From the NCBI RefSeq assembly GCF_024166365.1, contig NC_064844.1, positions 3,432,001 through 3,496,000 of the forward strand: 64,000 bases of DNA, in the 5' to 3' direction. This DNA is from Elephas maximus indicus. Lineage: Eukaryota; Chordata; Mammalia; Proboscidea; Elephantidae. Each line of letters begins with the position of its first letter. Position 1 is the first letter of the stretch. The translations under genes and the position numbers were made by a program. The notes beneath the pieces are model-generated. The model ran no database searches and was not told the DNA's origin. It saw only the letters and a list, made by a program, of their open reading frames with translations. Positions 46,021 through 57,889 of the stretch are shown here, piece by piece.

Positions 46021-47257
46021 TTGCAGATAAATTAAGGGCATAGAAATGCCCCCAAAAAGGTAGTGAATCTTTGTTTACAGAGCTTTTTACCATATATCAT
46101 TATTTTAAACTGTTTTATGTACCATAGAACTAAAATAGAAAATCCAACACTCTCTAGAACATTACTAGCTGAGATAGAACAGGGGACAAAAAAGGAAGAG
46201 GCATCGGTCCTAGTAGTGACCCAAGGAAATCCGTAAGATACACACAGAAGCATCCTCAGGCATGCCCGGAGGGGCATCGAACATCGCGCTCCATGCCTCA
46301 CGCCTCTTGGAAAGAAATGGGCATTCGAGACGCTCTCTCTGCTGAGGGAGTAACCTTATTAAAGTGCTTTAATAACACAACCAGCCTTGCATTATGCCTG
46401 GTTTTGTCCACTTGTGATTCTCATGGAATACATAATGAATAAGACAATGCCCCTCTCCCGGTGATCTTGCGTGAGCTAGATACTTCTAATTAAAAATGCA
46501 GACTTAGCACAGCACATGAAATGAACGGAAGCCTATCTCTGGAAATACTGAGGGTTTTACTGTTTGCATTAAGTAACGCTTGTATTTCTCTCTGAATCTA
46601 GCCCAATACTCATTACCAATAAGATGAAGATTTAAGATAACTTGGTCAAAAGATGGTGAATTACAACTTTTAATTAAAATGTAGAAAATAGTTGCTTTAA
46701 AATAAACATGATAATACTTTCACGATCATTAATTTTTTATGGAGAGAACAATGAAAGCAACCTGAATGTTTTAGAATGTGACATTCTAAAGTCGGGCAGA
46801 GGGGATTTTTAGAAAGTCATGGATGTCCTAGAGAAGAAACTGTGTGAGCAGTTGCTAGTCTCCATTTCCCCTCCCTTTGGAAAGCCCAGCAGAACACAAC
46901 TCCTGCCCCTGGATCCACAGTGAATTCCTTACTTTATATTCAGATAAAGCACGCCATGACCAGGGTGTAAGGTGGTAAGGCAAGCATTGGGGTTTACACA
47001 ACACATTTATGTCAAAGAACAATTCAATAAATGCTATTGATGACAAAGAGGCTTGAAGCTGATTTCCTAATGTAATCTATAAATCTTGATACAAAATAGG
47101 ATTTTAATAAGTCTAAGGTAGAGTTGAAATATGATTGGTGCTAATCGCTAGACTTAACGTGATCGAAGGCTGGTGATTGTGTACGTGTGTGTGTGCATGC
47201 ACACATGCTGTGGTCCTTTCACCATAATTAGTTCACACTGATACAGACCTAGTTTCA
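46021..47257. other. unique intergenic DNA
   Basis: 46340-46800 is AT-rich, non-repetitive and carries homeodomain-type cores ('cttctaattaaaaatg', 'cattaattttttat'). No gene supported. Confidence 0.35.
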
Positions 47258-47490
47258 CACCTTACCCTTCTACCATTATCTACAACTCTTCCTCTAAATT
47301 TTCTATTACCACTAAGGCTCTCCAACTTTTCTTTGAATGTACGTGTAGTCTTCCCTCTCTCACTTTGTTCATGTTGACTCTTGCCAGGAATATTCTGGTT
47401 TCTCCTTGTCCACATACTCTCTATCTTTGATCAGCTTAAGTCCACGTCCTCTAGGAAGCCTTCCTTGACCACTCTAGCCTAAGGCTGGAC
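47258..47490 (+). repeat. L2 3' region
   Basis: 'cttgccaggaatattctggt', 'aagtccacgtcctctaggaa' and 'gccttccttgaccactctag' match the L2 3' region in order. Confidence 0.75.
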
Positions 47491-47499
47491 TTTAAAATC

Positions 47500-47660
47500 A
47501 AAATCTACCTCTAAATACTTAACTATGGTGAGAAATAACCTTATCTCACTCAGTTGGCTTCTTCATCTGTAAAACAAGGAAATAACCGTGCCTGTCTTGT
47601 GAAGCTATTTTGAAGATTACAGGAAAAATTCATAATAAAGCTTCTGGAACAGTGTAATTT
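47500..47660 (+). repeat. MIR 3' half
   Basis: 'ggcttcttcatctgtaaaac', 'gtgcctgtcttgtgaagcta' and 'ataaagcttctggaacagtg' match the MIR core and 3' end. Confidence 0.7.
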
Positions 47661-47674
47661 CATAATAAATGTTA

Positions 47675-47813
47675 CTGCCATCAAGTTGATTCTGACTCAT
47701 AGCACCCCTACAGGACAGAGTAGAACTGCCACATAGGGTTTCCAAGGAGCGGCTGGTGGATTCGAACTGCTGACCTTTTGGTTACCGGCCTGAGTGCTTA
47801 ACCACTGTGCAAC
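47675..47813 (-). repeat. AfroSINE type A, slightly truncated
   Basis: 'gccatcaagttgattctgac', 'gacagagtagaactgccac', 'gattcgaactgctgacc' and 'accactgtgcaac' form the copy. A 6-bp repeat 'atgtta' flanks it at 47669-47674 and 47814-47819. Confidence 0.9.
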
Positions 47814-47974
47814 ATGTTAGTTCTCCTTCTTTCTCTCTTTCCCTCCCTTTTGAATCAGAGAATTCTATGTCTAGGTCATTCACGTAAAATTTGTTATATT
47901 TACTTTCTTGTTACCTTCAATTTTTTCACTTTGTTTTGGTTTGTGGGCCCTCAGTCTCCATCATTATCTTTCCC

Positions 47975-48095
47975 AATTAGCCTGTGATCCCCCAGGAAAG
48001 GGATTCTTATTTATATGTCATCATATTCCCTGCCTTATCTAGCATGGTTTTATGCACACAGTTAGGATCAATAAATATTTATTAGAAGAATAAAT
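47975..48095 (+). repeat. L2 3' terminal
   Basis: 'gtgatcccccaggaaaggga', 'ttccctgccttatctagcat' and 'ggatcaataaatatttatta' match the L2 end. Confidence 0.7.
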
Positions 48096-48299
48096 ATTAG
48101 TCACTTTCTCTAATGTTTGGAGGGTTTTTTAATTTCCATAACATAAAAGCCCTACATTCTCAACACTATATTCTATCTTTGTATTCCCTGGTATACTGAG
48201 TGTGACTGAATTTACATACCCTTCACAATGGGAGGTGGCACCAAACTGCCCACTTTCAGCTTATTTCTTATCATTTGAGCTGCCTAGTTCTACTAGGTA

Positions 48300-48495
48300 A
48301 TAAACCAGCTGCTGTCGAGACAACTCTGACTCCTGGTGACCCTCTGTGTGTCAGGAGTAGAACTGTTTTCAGTGGCTGACTTTTTAGAAGTAGATATTCT
48401 GGGACTTTCTTCTGAGGCACCTCTAGGGGGCCTTGAACTGGCAACCTTTCAGTTAACAGTGGCACGTTAAACCTTTGGCACCACCCAGGGACTTC
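48300..48495 (-). repeat. AfroSINE type C
   Basis: 'gctgctgtcgagacaactct', 'tcagtggctgactttttaga', 'gggactttcttctgaggcac' and 'ggccttgaactggcaacctt' run to 'caccacccagggactt'. This architecture has a longer middle ('agaagtagat') than type A. Confidence 0.88.
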
Positions 48496-48827
48496 ATTGG
48501 GTAAAAGGTGGTAATAAGAAGCCAAGGTCAGGCATCCATTCCAGTGGGCTGTGTTTATTTTACAAAGCAAACCTCTGTATGCCCAGGGCTATACCTTCGT
48601 AGCCTCAGGCAAGTTTCCAAAAAAAAAAAAAGGAGTGTTACCAGCCCAATATGATTTTGGGAAGTGAGTGGTGAAGAAAGGGTAAAGATTTAGCCATCTG
48701 CAGTACCTATGAGAAGATGATCTTGTTGTCTTGGTAGTCAAAGGACAATACCCTTTAGCAGTTAACGTTTATCTTACATGCTCCTACTCATGGATGCAAT
48801 GGGGTATGGTGCGTGACGACATCACGG
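48496..48827. other. unique intergenic DNA
   Basis: An A12 run at about 48619-48630; nothing else seen. Confidence 0.4.
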
Positions 48828-48985
48828 CAGAGTGGTTATGAGTTTGCTTTGTAATCTGGTCCAGTTACATGGCCAGTCCCTGGTTCCTCATAGCATCATT
48901 AGGACGGTTAAAGAAAATAACACATGTGAAGCTATTGCCAGGGCCTGGCACAGAGTGAGGGCTATGTTAGGGTTAGCTAACATAG
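48828..48985 (+). repeat. MIR
   Basis: 'ggcagagtggttatgagttt', 'acatggccagtccctggttc' and 'gccagggcctggcacagagt' follow MIR order with internal decay. Confidence 0.55.
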
Positions 48986-51900
48986 CCGGACTTGATACGC
49001 CTCAGGGTGATTTTGGAGTACTGTTCCTTCTTCTCTTCAGCTCTCTGGTCTCTCATAATTAGCATGCCCCAAGCAGCGTGTCAGGGAATCCTGAGACTGC
49101 ACCCATTGTCTGGGCGTTCCTTCCTCTCAGCTTTGGAGTACGTGAAGATCAGTAGAAGAACCACTATGGGCCTCGGTTCTCAAAGAACTCTCTGCAGTTA
49201 CCCTTGGGATTTTAAAAGCAGGTCAGCAAATGCATGTATTTGCTTTCCGTGTTGCACCGTGCTCCTGAGGTTCTTGATGCTGATGCATTTCCTTGGCGTG
49301 CCAGGATTTAGCAAGCACCCAAATACAAGCAAAACGAGAGAGGCAAGACAAAGACAAAACTTCCCAAGAAGGAAGGAGACTTGATGAGATAATGCAAGAA
49401 ACGGGACCGTACCACCTAAATGTCCTTCATCTCAGAGACTGCAATGGGACAAGAGCAGCTAAAGGCATTATGGAGTCAGAGCCGAGATTCCTAACGAAGT
49501 TGAGCTTTAGAATCACAACAGAATGGCGGTGGTGCCTTCGGACATTATACATCTGACTAGCAGTAGGGAAAGCAGTGAGTTGGCAAATTATACTGGGAGG
49601 TGGCCACATCCTTAAAAGGTGGGTTGTCACCCGACTTTGATGCGGTTTCTAGAAAGAGAAAGGTAAGTTGAAAATAGAGATTCCATTTTAGTGCATGTTT
49701 ACTCTTGCCTTTGTCTGGAGTCCAAAAACGACAACATGTTCTTCCCGTTTACTGTAGCACCATTATTTTATATGAAGTTTGAAGCCCTGTACGCTGCCAA
49801 GGCCCCCCTCCAAGAAGGTAAGCCTACTCCTCCCATCTCTCACATACCCTTCTGACTTTTTTTACTTAAGGGCTTGTTGTTTCCGTGGGGAGGAAGAGCT
49901 GCCGAATACCAGCCACACAGGGTGTTATTCCTTCATGCTGTTCGCGAGAAACTTCAGGGGACATACTTAACATTCAACAAAAAATGAAACTTCTAGGGCC
50001 ACCCCAGCAGGAGGATAATATCACCACTCTGAGAGCAGCACTGAGCTTCAAGACTCTGCCAAACAGTCCAGGCACAGAATGTGACAACATTTGTCATTCC
50101 TGGGGCGGGGGCGGGCAACTTCTGCAAATTTCTAAGCCACTCGGGGGTTAATCTTCTGCTCACCCCCCTCCTCCCACTTTGGTTATTAGTATTATTTGCT
50201 GTTGCCCTTGTTATTATTTTCATTATTGTTCTCTGTCTTCTTCAGCATAATTTTCTCTGAGTCACTGAAGTCAGTGACCTTCACCTTCTGGCAAGGCAGT
50301 CGTTTCTTGGATCATAGGGTGTCATTTAGCCAGCTTCTTTGAGTTGCTAAATCACTGAGAAAACTGTGGGTGTTTGGGCTTCATGCCTGGAGCAGGCACA
50401 CCCGGGGGGCAGCTGAGGGTGCCTGCTTCCACCACCCTCCTGTGTCCCTTCAGCCCCATTCCCTACAACGTGGAAGAGGGAGCAAAGCTGCCAGAACCTA
50501 GCTTTGTCTTCAAATCCCTTCAACCGTGGTTTCTGAGGACCTAAGAGGACCCAGGCCTGTGCTCAGAACAGCTGGAGATTAGGGGTTCCAAGTTTCTGGG
50601 GAAACTTATGGTTGAAACACACTAAGTTCACATACACACTCGCACACACACACACACAGAGACACACACACATGCCATCAGGCCCTAACAGTATAAGGTG
50701 GACATGTCCTCAAGCTGTCCTGTCCTGAGGAGTGTGTTAGAGCACCCTTTAGCAAAGCCCTAGGGAAAGTACACTTGCTGGGACATGAACCAAGGTAGTT
50801 GGAGATCTTTCTATTCTGCTGCTTGTAGGAGATCAGGGACAATGTTAATTGCAAGGAAATGAGCAAAGGAGCCGGTTCTAACTTTCACGCGCTAACGGGG
50901 CAAGAGGGGGAGATTACGAGGGAAGCACGAAGGCAAATGCGTGAGGTCGTCTCCTGCCTCCCAAAGGAGGGTGGTGAGCATCCCAGGATTGCTGCAAGGC
51001 CCACGGCCAGCACCATCTATTAAATAGCTGGAGCTAGTCAATGTGGAAGACATTTTTAGACACACATGCTCAACCATATGTGCACGGCCAAGGTTTAAAA
51101 TAGAAAAGTGAGAGACTGTTGGGTGACTGAGGATTTTTCCCTTGCCAGGAAGTCCTCCTTAAGGATCTCATAGCTTGCAAAAGAGAACTGCTTGCCAGAC
51201 AAGCCAAGAAAAAGACACAGAAGATTGGGACCTGCTTCCTTAATGATGAAATGTCACGCTGCTATGTAAATCAACCCAAAGAAAAGAGGCAGGCATGATT
51301 AAGATGGCTCTGCAGAAACAAGGAAGGTTTCTCGACAACTTTTCCCTAAACTGCTTTAAATCCTTAAATCTCAGGGCTGGGGACACAAACACAATGGGAC
51401 AGTATGGTGGCTGCACTGGGCTATAAGGAACATCTCTGTGGTAGGATTTCTGTGTCCCAATGAAAAATTACCCTCTGCACCCACAGTGTCCGGGGGACAA
51501 ATCCCCTGTATTGTCAGGTTCCTGGAATATCAAAGTGCTGCCCCGCCGTGTGAATGTGTGTGTGTGTGTTTTATGAACGTGGAATGAGACTATGAAAAAA
51601 GTACGATGGATCCCATTAGCCATGTGAGAATTGGTTTTAATATTTTTTTAGTCATGCCAGGTAGATGTTGCGTAAGTGAGCTTTTGCCAACAAATGCCCG
51701 CCTCACCAAGTCTGCGCCTCATCCCTTCTCTCTGTGTCCCCTCCATACACTGCAGCCCTTCTCTCTGTGTCCCCTCCATATACTGCGCTCCCTTTCTTCC
51801 TGAGCCTGCAGGGAAGAACTTCACGCCACATCATCCTACAGCATGGTGCAGGCATCACCGGGACAGATGACAGTAGCCAGTGTTTCGGTACGTCATTACC

Positions 51901-52149
51901 TATGCCTTGGGCTGAAGACATTCTTGTTGTTTTGGGGGAAAGGGTGGTTTGGGCAGAGCATAAGATAAAGCATTTCTCTTGCACGTTGGAAGCTTCGAAA
52001 CTTCAGGGCTCCGGCTCTTGGGCCATTTGCTGTAATTTATCTGTTTCAGACGAATGGCAATCGTATCTTGTAGAAGTTCCATAACCCAGGAAGCTTCCCC
52101 CAGAATGGTGTCATCAATTTTCAATTCACTTAGATTCCTATAATTTCAT
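48986..52149. other. mostly unique DNA, insertion-poor
   Basis: No young insertion for about 3 kb. A (CA)n-like run lies at 50642-50673 and a short 'ctctctgtgtcccctccata' duplication at 51729-51780 (two copies about 35 bp apart). The 130-codon frame at 48992-49384 has no domain I recognise. Confidence 0.4.
51723..51790. repeat. short tandem duplication, about 35-bp unit
   Basis: 'cccttctctctgtgtcccct' occurs at about 51723 and again at about 51758, each followed by 'ccata' and 'actgc'. Two copies only. Both overlapping plus frames and one minus frame stay open across it, which inflates chance frames. Confidence 0.8.
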
Positions 52150-52345
52150 GACCAGAGGGGGCTTTAGAATTGATTTAATCAAATTCTGTCATTTTACAGA
52201 AGAGAAAGGCGAGGCCCTGAAATGTTAAGTGAGTTTTTATATTACAGAGCTGCTTGTTAGGTAAGTCAGGATGAGTTTCCTGGCCCTTTGACTTCTAATC
52301 TAGTATTCTGAATACTATACTGTACTCCATTGTCATGCTATACAA
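52150..52345 (-). repeat. MIR
   Basis: 'ctgtcattttacagaagaga', 'ggccctgaaatgttaagtga', 'gagctgcttgttaggtaagt' and 'ctagtattctgaatactata' match the complement of MIR. Confidence 0.7.
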
Positions 52346-52450
52346 TTAATCTTCTATGTTCTGAGGAATAATATGGATTTCTCTACCAAAAATACCAAAA
52401 CTCAGTCTTTTCTTTTTAAATCTCAGCAAGAGTGTTCTCTGATGACCCAT

Positions 52451-52470
52451 GGGGGCGGGGGGGGGAGGGG
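52451..52470 (+). other. G-rich tract, G-quadruplex candidate
   Basis: G5, C, G9, A, G4: four or more G3 tracts with one-base loops can be drawn within 20 bases. Confidence 0.6.
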
Positions 52471-53394
52471 AATTCTCTACAGGAAGAAATGGGAAGGTTT
52501 TTGCTTAGGGAACATTGAGTTTATGTTAGTAGCGGTGCAATAATTTGGAAAATAAGAGCGATCATGGCTCCAAAACATGAAGATTGTAATCAGTGTCACT
52601 GAATTTTACATGTGGAGATCGCAGAATTGGTGAATGTTTTCGTGTGTATATTTTCACCACAATTAAAAAAAAAAAAAAAAGAAGAAACGGGAAGATGTAC
52701 TGTACTGGATAATAAATCCAAACTAGGATTGTCCAAGCTGTATTAAATATCATGATCGAATTATTATTTCCAGAAACAGTCCTGTGTTATGAAGAAAACA
52801 CTGACATGATGAAAGACCAGCCCACAGACCACCTCGACTACATCTGCAACCCTAAGCGACTCCTTACAGTAACTAGGAAGTACTGCTTCATAGGAGTGGA
52901 CCTGGCTGTGATACTTCTGCTCAGGGGCCCTCCCACATAACCATCTCCACTGCCATCAACAGCCAGTTTTGGCGTGTCTCCGGTAGAAAGCATCAGCTAA
53001 GTCCTGGGAATTGATAGTTTTCATTTACATCCCTGCTATAAAGGTGATAGAAATTGGAGCCTGCCCACTCCTCCCAGAGCGACAGGAGTTCAACTCCATG
53101 CTAACAACGGCTGCAAGATGGCGCCATGACTATCTAGGGAAACACATTCATTGTCTTCTAAGCTTGCCATCTATATCTCTAACCCGTGGACTACATTTTG
53201 ATTTCCATTTTTTCCCATCAAACCCAATTGCTCCTTTAGGGTACTATTTTGGAAGGGTATCTAAACCCCTAACAAACTGGTACTCTGTCACTCTTGATAA
53301 TTTCATAACCAAGCCAAAGACCTGCCTTTTCACCATATTTTTTTTTGCCTTTTCTTTTCAGCCTTTGTGAAGTAGTGCTGGGCAACAGAAAGAG
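52471..53394. other. unique intergenic DNA
   Basis: A poly-A at about 52665-52680 and nothing else supportable. The 119-codon frame at 53011-53370 shows no domain. Confidence 0.35.
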
Positions 53395-53600
53395 GGTTAA
53401 ATAAGAAATGCAAAGACTTGGGTTCCAGTTCCGACAATTTAGCTACTACCCAACTTTGGGAGAATCACTCCATCTTTCTGAGCCTCAGTTTCCCCATCTG
53501 CAAAATGGAAACTCTGAAGGAGATGGGCCTCCAGTCCTCTCTTGTAACTTCCCTGTTCTGGGAATCGCTTATGGCACAGGACTAGTGCCAGGTAGGATGT
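53395..53600 (+). repeat. MIR
   Basis: 'gacttgggttccagttccga', 'atttagctactacccaactt', 'ctgagcctcagtttccccat' and 'ctgcaaaatggaaactctga' match MIR. Confidence 0.8.
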
Positions 53601-55207
53601 CAGCGATTATGAAGCACCCGGCAGAGACAGTTTAAAATTCTCTTAATTAGTGTCTAAGAAATCTTGGGCCCTCAATAAATAATCAACAACTGTCAAGAGA
53701 AGGCATCCCAGCACTATTTATCGTCCTGTAAGTTGCCGCGGCGTGCTAATGTCAAGTACTAGCGATGGCACTTGAATTACTGTATGTACTCAGGTAATTA
53801 CTGTATGTAATTTGCAAATGTGCAACAGTATGTACATTGTAACGATAAGGATAACAATACAGCTGATAACAACTTAGGCTTGCATAAGATTATTTTACTT
53901 CAGGGTTTCAAAGTGTTCCATAAACATGGGCTCATCTATTTTCTGAATACCAATAATGCGAGGTGCAGCTGTGGAGGGTGGGAAGGGAGGGAAAAGCGAA
54001 TACCCACAGTTTGGAGACCAGCAATCCAGGGCCTGACAAAGGTACTGATTTCCCCTGGGTGACACAAAGCCAGACTCAGGCCTGGGAACACGGACCCAGG
54101 TTCCAGGTACACAGCCTTCCGCTTGGAACACAAGCCTACCCCAGCTCTCCAATTTACAGTGTAAAGTTTACGACACAGCATTACCCAGGCACTTTAGGGT
54201 GTCAATTTCCTTTACAATTTTATAAAATATCATTTGGAAGGAGGAAGGAATTTATGCGTGCGCACTAAGAGCTCTCCTGTCTGCCCACACTCTTGGGATA
54301 AGCGTCTGTTTCACCTAACAGAGTTGCAAATGTGAGACACACACTCGGCGCCCAGAAAACCGTGGGGTTTGTTTTTAATTTAAAGAACAGCTCTGATTTG
54401 GCTACACATTTTAAGCAGGTACTGTATAATACAAAGGCACTGAATTCATTCAGACGGGAACAAGTTATGCCATCCTAACACCGTCTAGAAACCAAATGTA
54501 TGGTTACTCTTTCCTTTTTTTTTTTCCTCTTTTGCTGCACAAAATTAGTTCCTCGGACACTGAGATTCGAGAGGCTCATTGTCTTGCAAATATTCAGGTG
54601 CCTCGCGATGATCTACAGTAATGAACCTCCAGTGCTACAGCAAAACACAGATAAAAATGTGAAAATATATATATATATAAATACATATATATGCATGTAT
54701 GAAATATAGATGTGGTGGGAGAGAATGAATCACAAACACAAATAAAGAGGAACCAGGTAGGGAGGCAGGAAGACAGCATCCCTTCCAATCCTGGGAACAG
54801 AGAAATAAAATGGATGCTCATTAAAGGAGCTTACTAGGGCTCCAATCTGTTTTGTGATTAAGAGGTATTGGTTGGAGAAGATTGGTGGGGGAGATCAATA
54901 TACTCGTCTTCACTCTTAATTCTTCTTTAATGTCTCTACCTCCATGGGGCAGCTGAATCAGAAACGTAGAGTAAATCTTTATCCACCACGGGGCTGCACT
55001 TCAAATGAAAAAAAAAGATGGTTTGGGCTACCGCAGATAACCAGGTTGACACCTGGCTCCCTCTCTCCTCAAATTCCCTATTTATGTTCAAATGTTGTCG
55101 CATTTCTGACTGATAGGGATGACAATGACGAATCTTGGGGGATAGTGTTGGTGGGAGTAATGGAGATGGCCACTGCTTGATCTTTAATTGAGATAATGGT
55201 GTAAAGC
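53601..55207. other. unique intergenic DNA
   Basis: An AT-rich microsatellite lies at 54664-54692. The overlapping frames at 53895-54268 on both strands have no known domain. No exon supported. Confidence 0.4.
54664..54692. repeat. (TA)n-rich microsatellite
   Basis: TA units with 'aataca' interruptions. Confidence 0.85.
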
Positions 55208-55212
55208 TCCTG

Positions 55213-56246
55213 TCTTAGGCTGGGTTCTCTAGAGAAGCAAAACCAGTGAAGCTTATAGAGAGAGAGAGAGAAATGGCTCATGCAGTTGTAGAGGCTGGTG
55301 AGTCCTCAGTCCACGGGTCAAGTGTCAGGCCGAGGCTTGTCCTGATTCACGTAGCTGCAGGGGCTGACAAACCCCAGATCAGCAGGTCAGACCGCAGGCT
55401 CCTGGCTCACAGGCTGCAGGGGCTGACAAACCCCAGATCAGCAGGTCAGACCGCAGGCTGCTGGCTCACAGGCTGCAGGGGCTGACAAACCCCAGATCAG
55501 CAGGTCAGACCGCAGGCTGCTGGCTCACAGGCTGCAGGGGCTGACAAACCCCAGATCAGCAGGTCAGACCGCAGGCTCCTGGCTCACAGGCTGCAGGGGC
55601 TGACAAACCCCAGATCAGCAGGTCAGACCGCAGGCTGCTGGCTCACAGGCTGCAGGGGCTGACAAACCCCAGATCAGCAGGTCAGACCGCAGGCTGCTGG
55701 CTCACAGGCTGCAGGGGCTGACAAACCCCAGATCAGCAGGTCAGACCGCAGGCTGCTGGCTCACAGGCTGCAGGGGCTGACAAACCCCAGATCAGCAGGT
55801 CAGACCGCAGGCTGCTGGCTCACAGGCTGCAGGGGCTGACAAACCCCAGATCAGCAGGTCAGACCGCAGGCTGCTGGCTCACAGGCTGCAGGGGCTGACA
55901 AACCCCAGATCAGCAGGTCAGACTGCAGGCTGCTGGCTCACAGGCTGCAGAGGCTGATGAATCCAACATCAGCAGGTCAGACAGCAGGCTGCTGGCTCAA
56001 GTCCCAAGAACCGGAGGTCACATGATGATGAACCAAAAGCAGGATCCAGAGCATAGCAAAAGCCAGCAAGCTTTGCCAGAAAGTCCATATAAACTGGACA
56101 CTGGCTACACCCCCAAAGAGATTCCCTTTCAACTGACTGGCTGCTCATAGAAGATCTCATCATGGAGGTGATTACATCATTACATAACTGCCAAACCCCT
56201 GAGAATCATGGCCCAGCCAAACTGACACACAACATGAACCATCACA
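55213..56246 (-). repeat. solo LTR, MaLR-like, with internal array
   Basis: Read on the minus strand it starts 'tgtgatggttcatgttgtgt' and contains 'ggctgggccatgattctcag'. It ends in 'ttctctagagaacccagcct' plus 'aagaca', so it has TG...CA ends. Flanking pentamers 'gctcc' (55208-55212) and 'gcacc' (56247-56251) match at four of five bases, as expected for a 5-bp target duplication that has aged. Without ten extra copies of the internal 59-bp array the LTR would be about 444 bp, close to its relative at 60775-61243. No internal retroviral sequence is attached. Confidence 0.72.
55354..56000. repeat. 59-bp minisatellite, 11 copies, inside an LTR
   Basis: The unit starts 'gctgcaggggctgacaaacc' and holds 'ccagatcagcaggtcagacc'. 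Copies start every 59 bases; 'gctgacaaa' is at 55363, 55422, 55481 and so on to 55894, and the last, diverged copy ('gctgatgaatcc') is at 55953. The first ten copies are almost identical; copies 1 and 4 share 'ggctcctgg' while the others read 'ggctgctgg', which indicates duplication of a three-unit block. The sister LTR at 60775 has one unit only. Confidence 0.97.
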
Positions 56247-56433
56247 GCACCTAACACAGTTTTTGCACACAAGTACCCCATGGATGTTATTCGTTCACAT
56301 CCTTGTCTCCTTCACCTTCTATAGGTCAGGGTAAGGGAAACGCATACCTCGTGGTCAGTGTGGCTATAATCTGAGGATCATAGTAACAAGCTCTACTTTC
56401 CTCTCTCCGGTATCCCAGGTTCAGCTTTTCTCG

Positions 56434-56650
56434 CAGTGGTTCTTAACTGGGGTGGTTTTGCCCCCAGATTACATATGCAATGTTGGGAAATACTTTTGCT
56501 TGCCACAGTGTGGGTGAGGGGTACTATTGGCATCTAGTGGATAGAGGCCAGGGATGCTGCTAAACATCTTACAACACACAGGACAGTCCTGGCAACAAAG
56601 AATTATCCAGTCCAAAATGAGACCAGTACCAAAGGTGTGAAACCTTGCTA
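56434..56650 (+). mobile_element. MER20 (hAT-Charlie non-autonomous DNA transposon)
   Basis: 'cagtggttcttaactggggt', 'ggttttgcccccagattaca', 'tactattggcatctagtgga', 'tagaggccagggatgctgct' and 'aaagaattatccagtccaaa' match the MER20 consensus order along nearly its full length. It is an ancient eutherian element with no transposase of its own. I could not confirm the 8-bp target duplication. Confidence 0.93.
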
Positions 56651-57429
56651 CCTGGTGGTGGGTATACCATGATGCTTGCAGTCACGTAGTGGATGAAATA
56701 GCTCAGGGAATTCTGAATTGCTGGCCTGGAATTACCTTAACACTGTCAAACTTACTAAATTCTCCTGCTTCACAAGGTGTATGTTTGCGCGTAGCTAAGC
56801 ACAAGGACATGCTCACTGTTACATATTCTACAGAAGAGTTGAAGTATTTGACTCAGGGGACTGAGGACATGATAGGGAATAAGAAGTTGTTTTTGTCGTT
56901 GTTTATGTTATAAGTCTTCTATGCCTACAAGTTTTTAAAGTATTTGTATGCCATAGGCATCTATGTGCTCGTTAAAATTCATTCCCTCTTTTTTCCTGGA
57001 CACACAGACTACATTCACCAGCCTCCTTTGCAGGTGAGTGACCATGTGACTGAGTTCCAGACAATAGTCTATGAGAGGAAGTGATGGAAGCCTTTCTAGG
57101 CCAGGCTCATAAAACTTTACTACCTGATTCTCTACCCTATCTCTTTCCTTGACTCCTGGCCATAAACCAAGTTTGAAGCAGAAGATTCCAAGGCCAAAGG
57201 GGATGGTGGAGCCTCCGGATGCAAGGAGACCGTGTCCCTGAAGAAACACATTGAAGGTCACTTGTTACGAAGCAACATCTGCATTCTACTTCATGTGAAC
57301 AAGAAACAAACCAACCCACTGAGAGGCAAGGGCTGTTTGTTATAGCATCTAGTATTACTTTCTCTAATACAATGTGTAGATACGACTTTAATTTAAAAAT
57401 CAGAATTCAAATATACATAATTAAAATTT
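56651..57429. other. unique intergenic DNA
   Basis: No repeat or exon that I can support. Confidence 0.4.
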
Positions 57430-57647
57430 TAACATATATATACATACATACACACACATACATACATTTACATGTACATACATACATATACACACATACA
57501 TTTACATGTATGTACATACATATACACACACATACATTTTACATGTACGTACATACATATACACACATACATACATTTTACATGTACATACATACATATA
57601 CACACATACATACATTTTACATGTACATACATACATATACATATGGA
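57430..57647. repeat. compound CATA/CA microsatellite with 34-39 bp higher-order unit
   Basis: Blocks of CATA and CA are punctuated five times by 'tttacatgta' (57467, 57501, 57538, 57577, 57616), giving spacings of 34, 37, 39 and 39 bases. The palindrome 'tacatgta' recurs in most units. All three plus frames stay open and give Tyr/His/Thr-rich frames of no coding meaning. Confidence 0.94.
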
Positions 57648-57675
57648 GAGCTGCTGCTATCAGGTTTCTGTTTGT

Positions 57676-57850
57676 TGTTCGTTGTTGTTAGCTGCTGTTG
57701 AGTCAGCAGGGACTCATGCCGACTTCATAACAGAGCAAAACATTGCCCGTTCTTTGCCACTTTCCTGATCCAGTGATCAGGAGTCCACTGTTGTGGCCAC
57801 TGTGTCAGTTCGTCTCATCTGAGTTTTCACCATTCTTTGCTGGCCCTTTT
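57676..57850 (-). mobile_element. RTE LINE 3' end, reverse fragment
   Basis: 'ttgttcgttgttgttagctg', 'ctgttgagtcagcagggact', 'aacattgcccgttctttgcc' and 'tgtggccactgtgtcagttc' match the complement of the RTE 3' UTR. It is heavily 5'-truncated and lies directly after the compound microsatellite. Confidence 0.75.
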
Positions 57851-57889
57851 GTTAGATCTTTTTTAGTGCCACTGAAATCCGTTTTTAAA

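Noticed and set aside
55246-55485. 79-codon frame over the 59-bp array
   Set aside because: 59 is not a multiple of three, so the frame shifts with each unit; it is a repeat artefact inside an LTR.
55354-56000. Possible CRISPR-like array or zinc-finger repeat coding array
   Set aside because: The 59-bp units are contiguous with no variable spacers, and the period is not a multiple of three, so it is neither.
57372-57768. Tyr/His/Thr-rich frames of about 100 codons
   Set aside because: Translation of a CATA/CA microsatellite.
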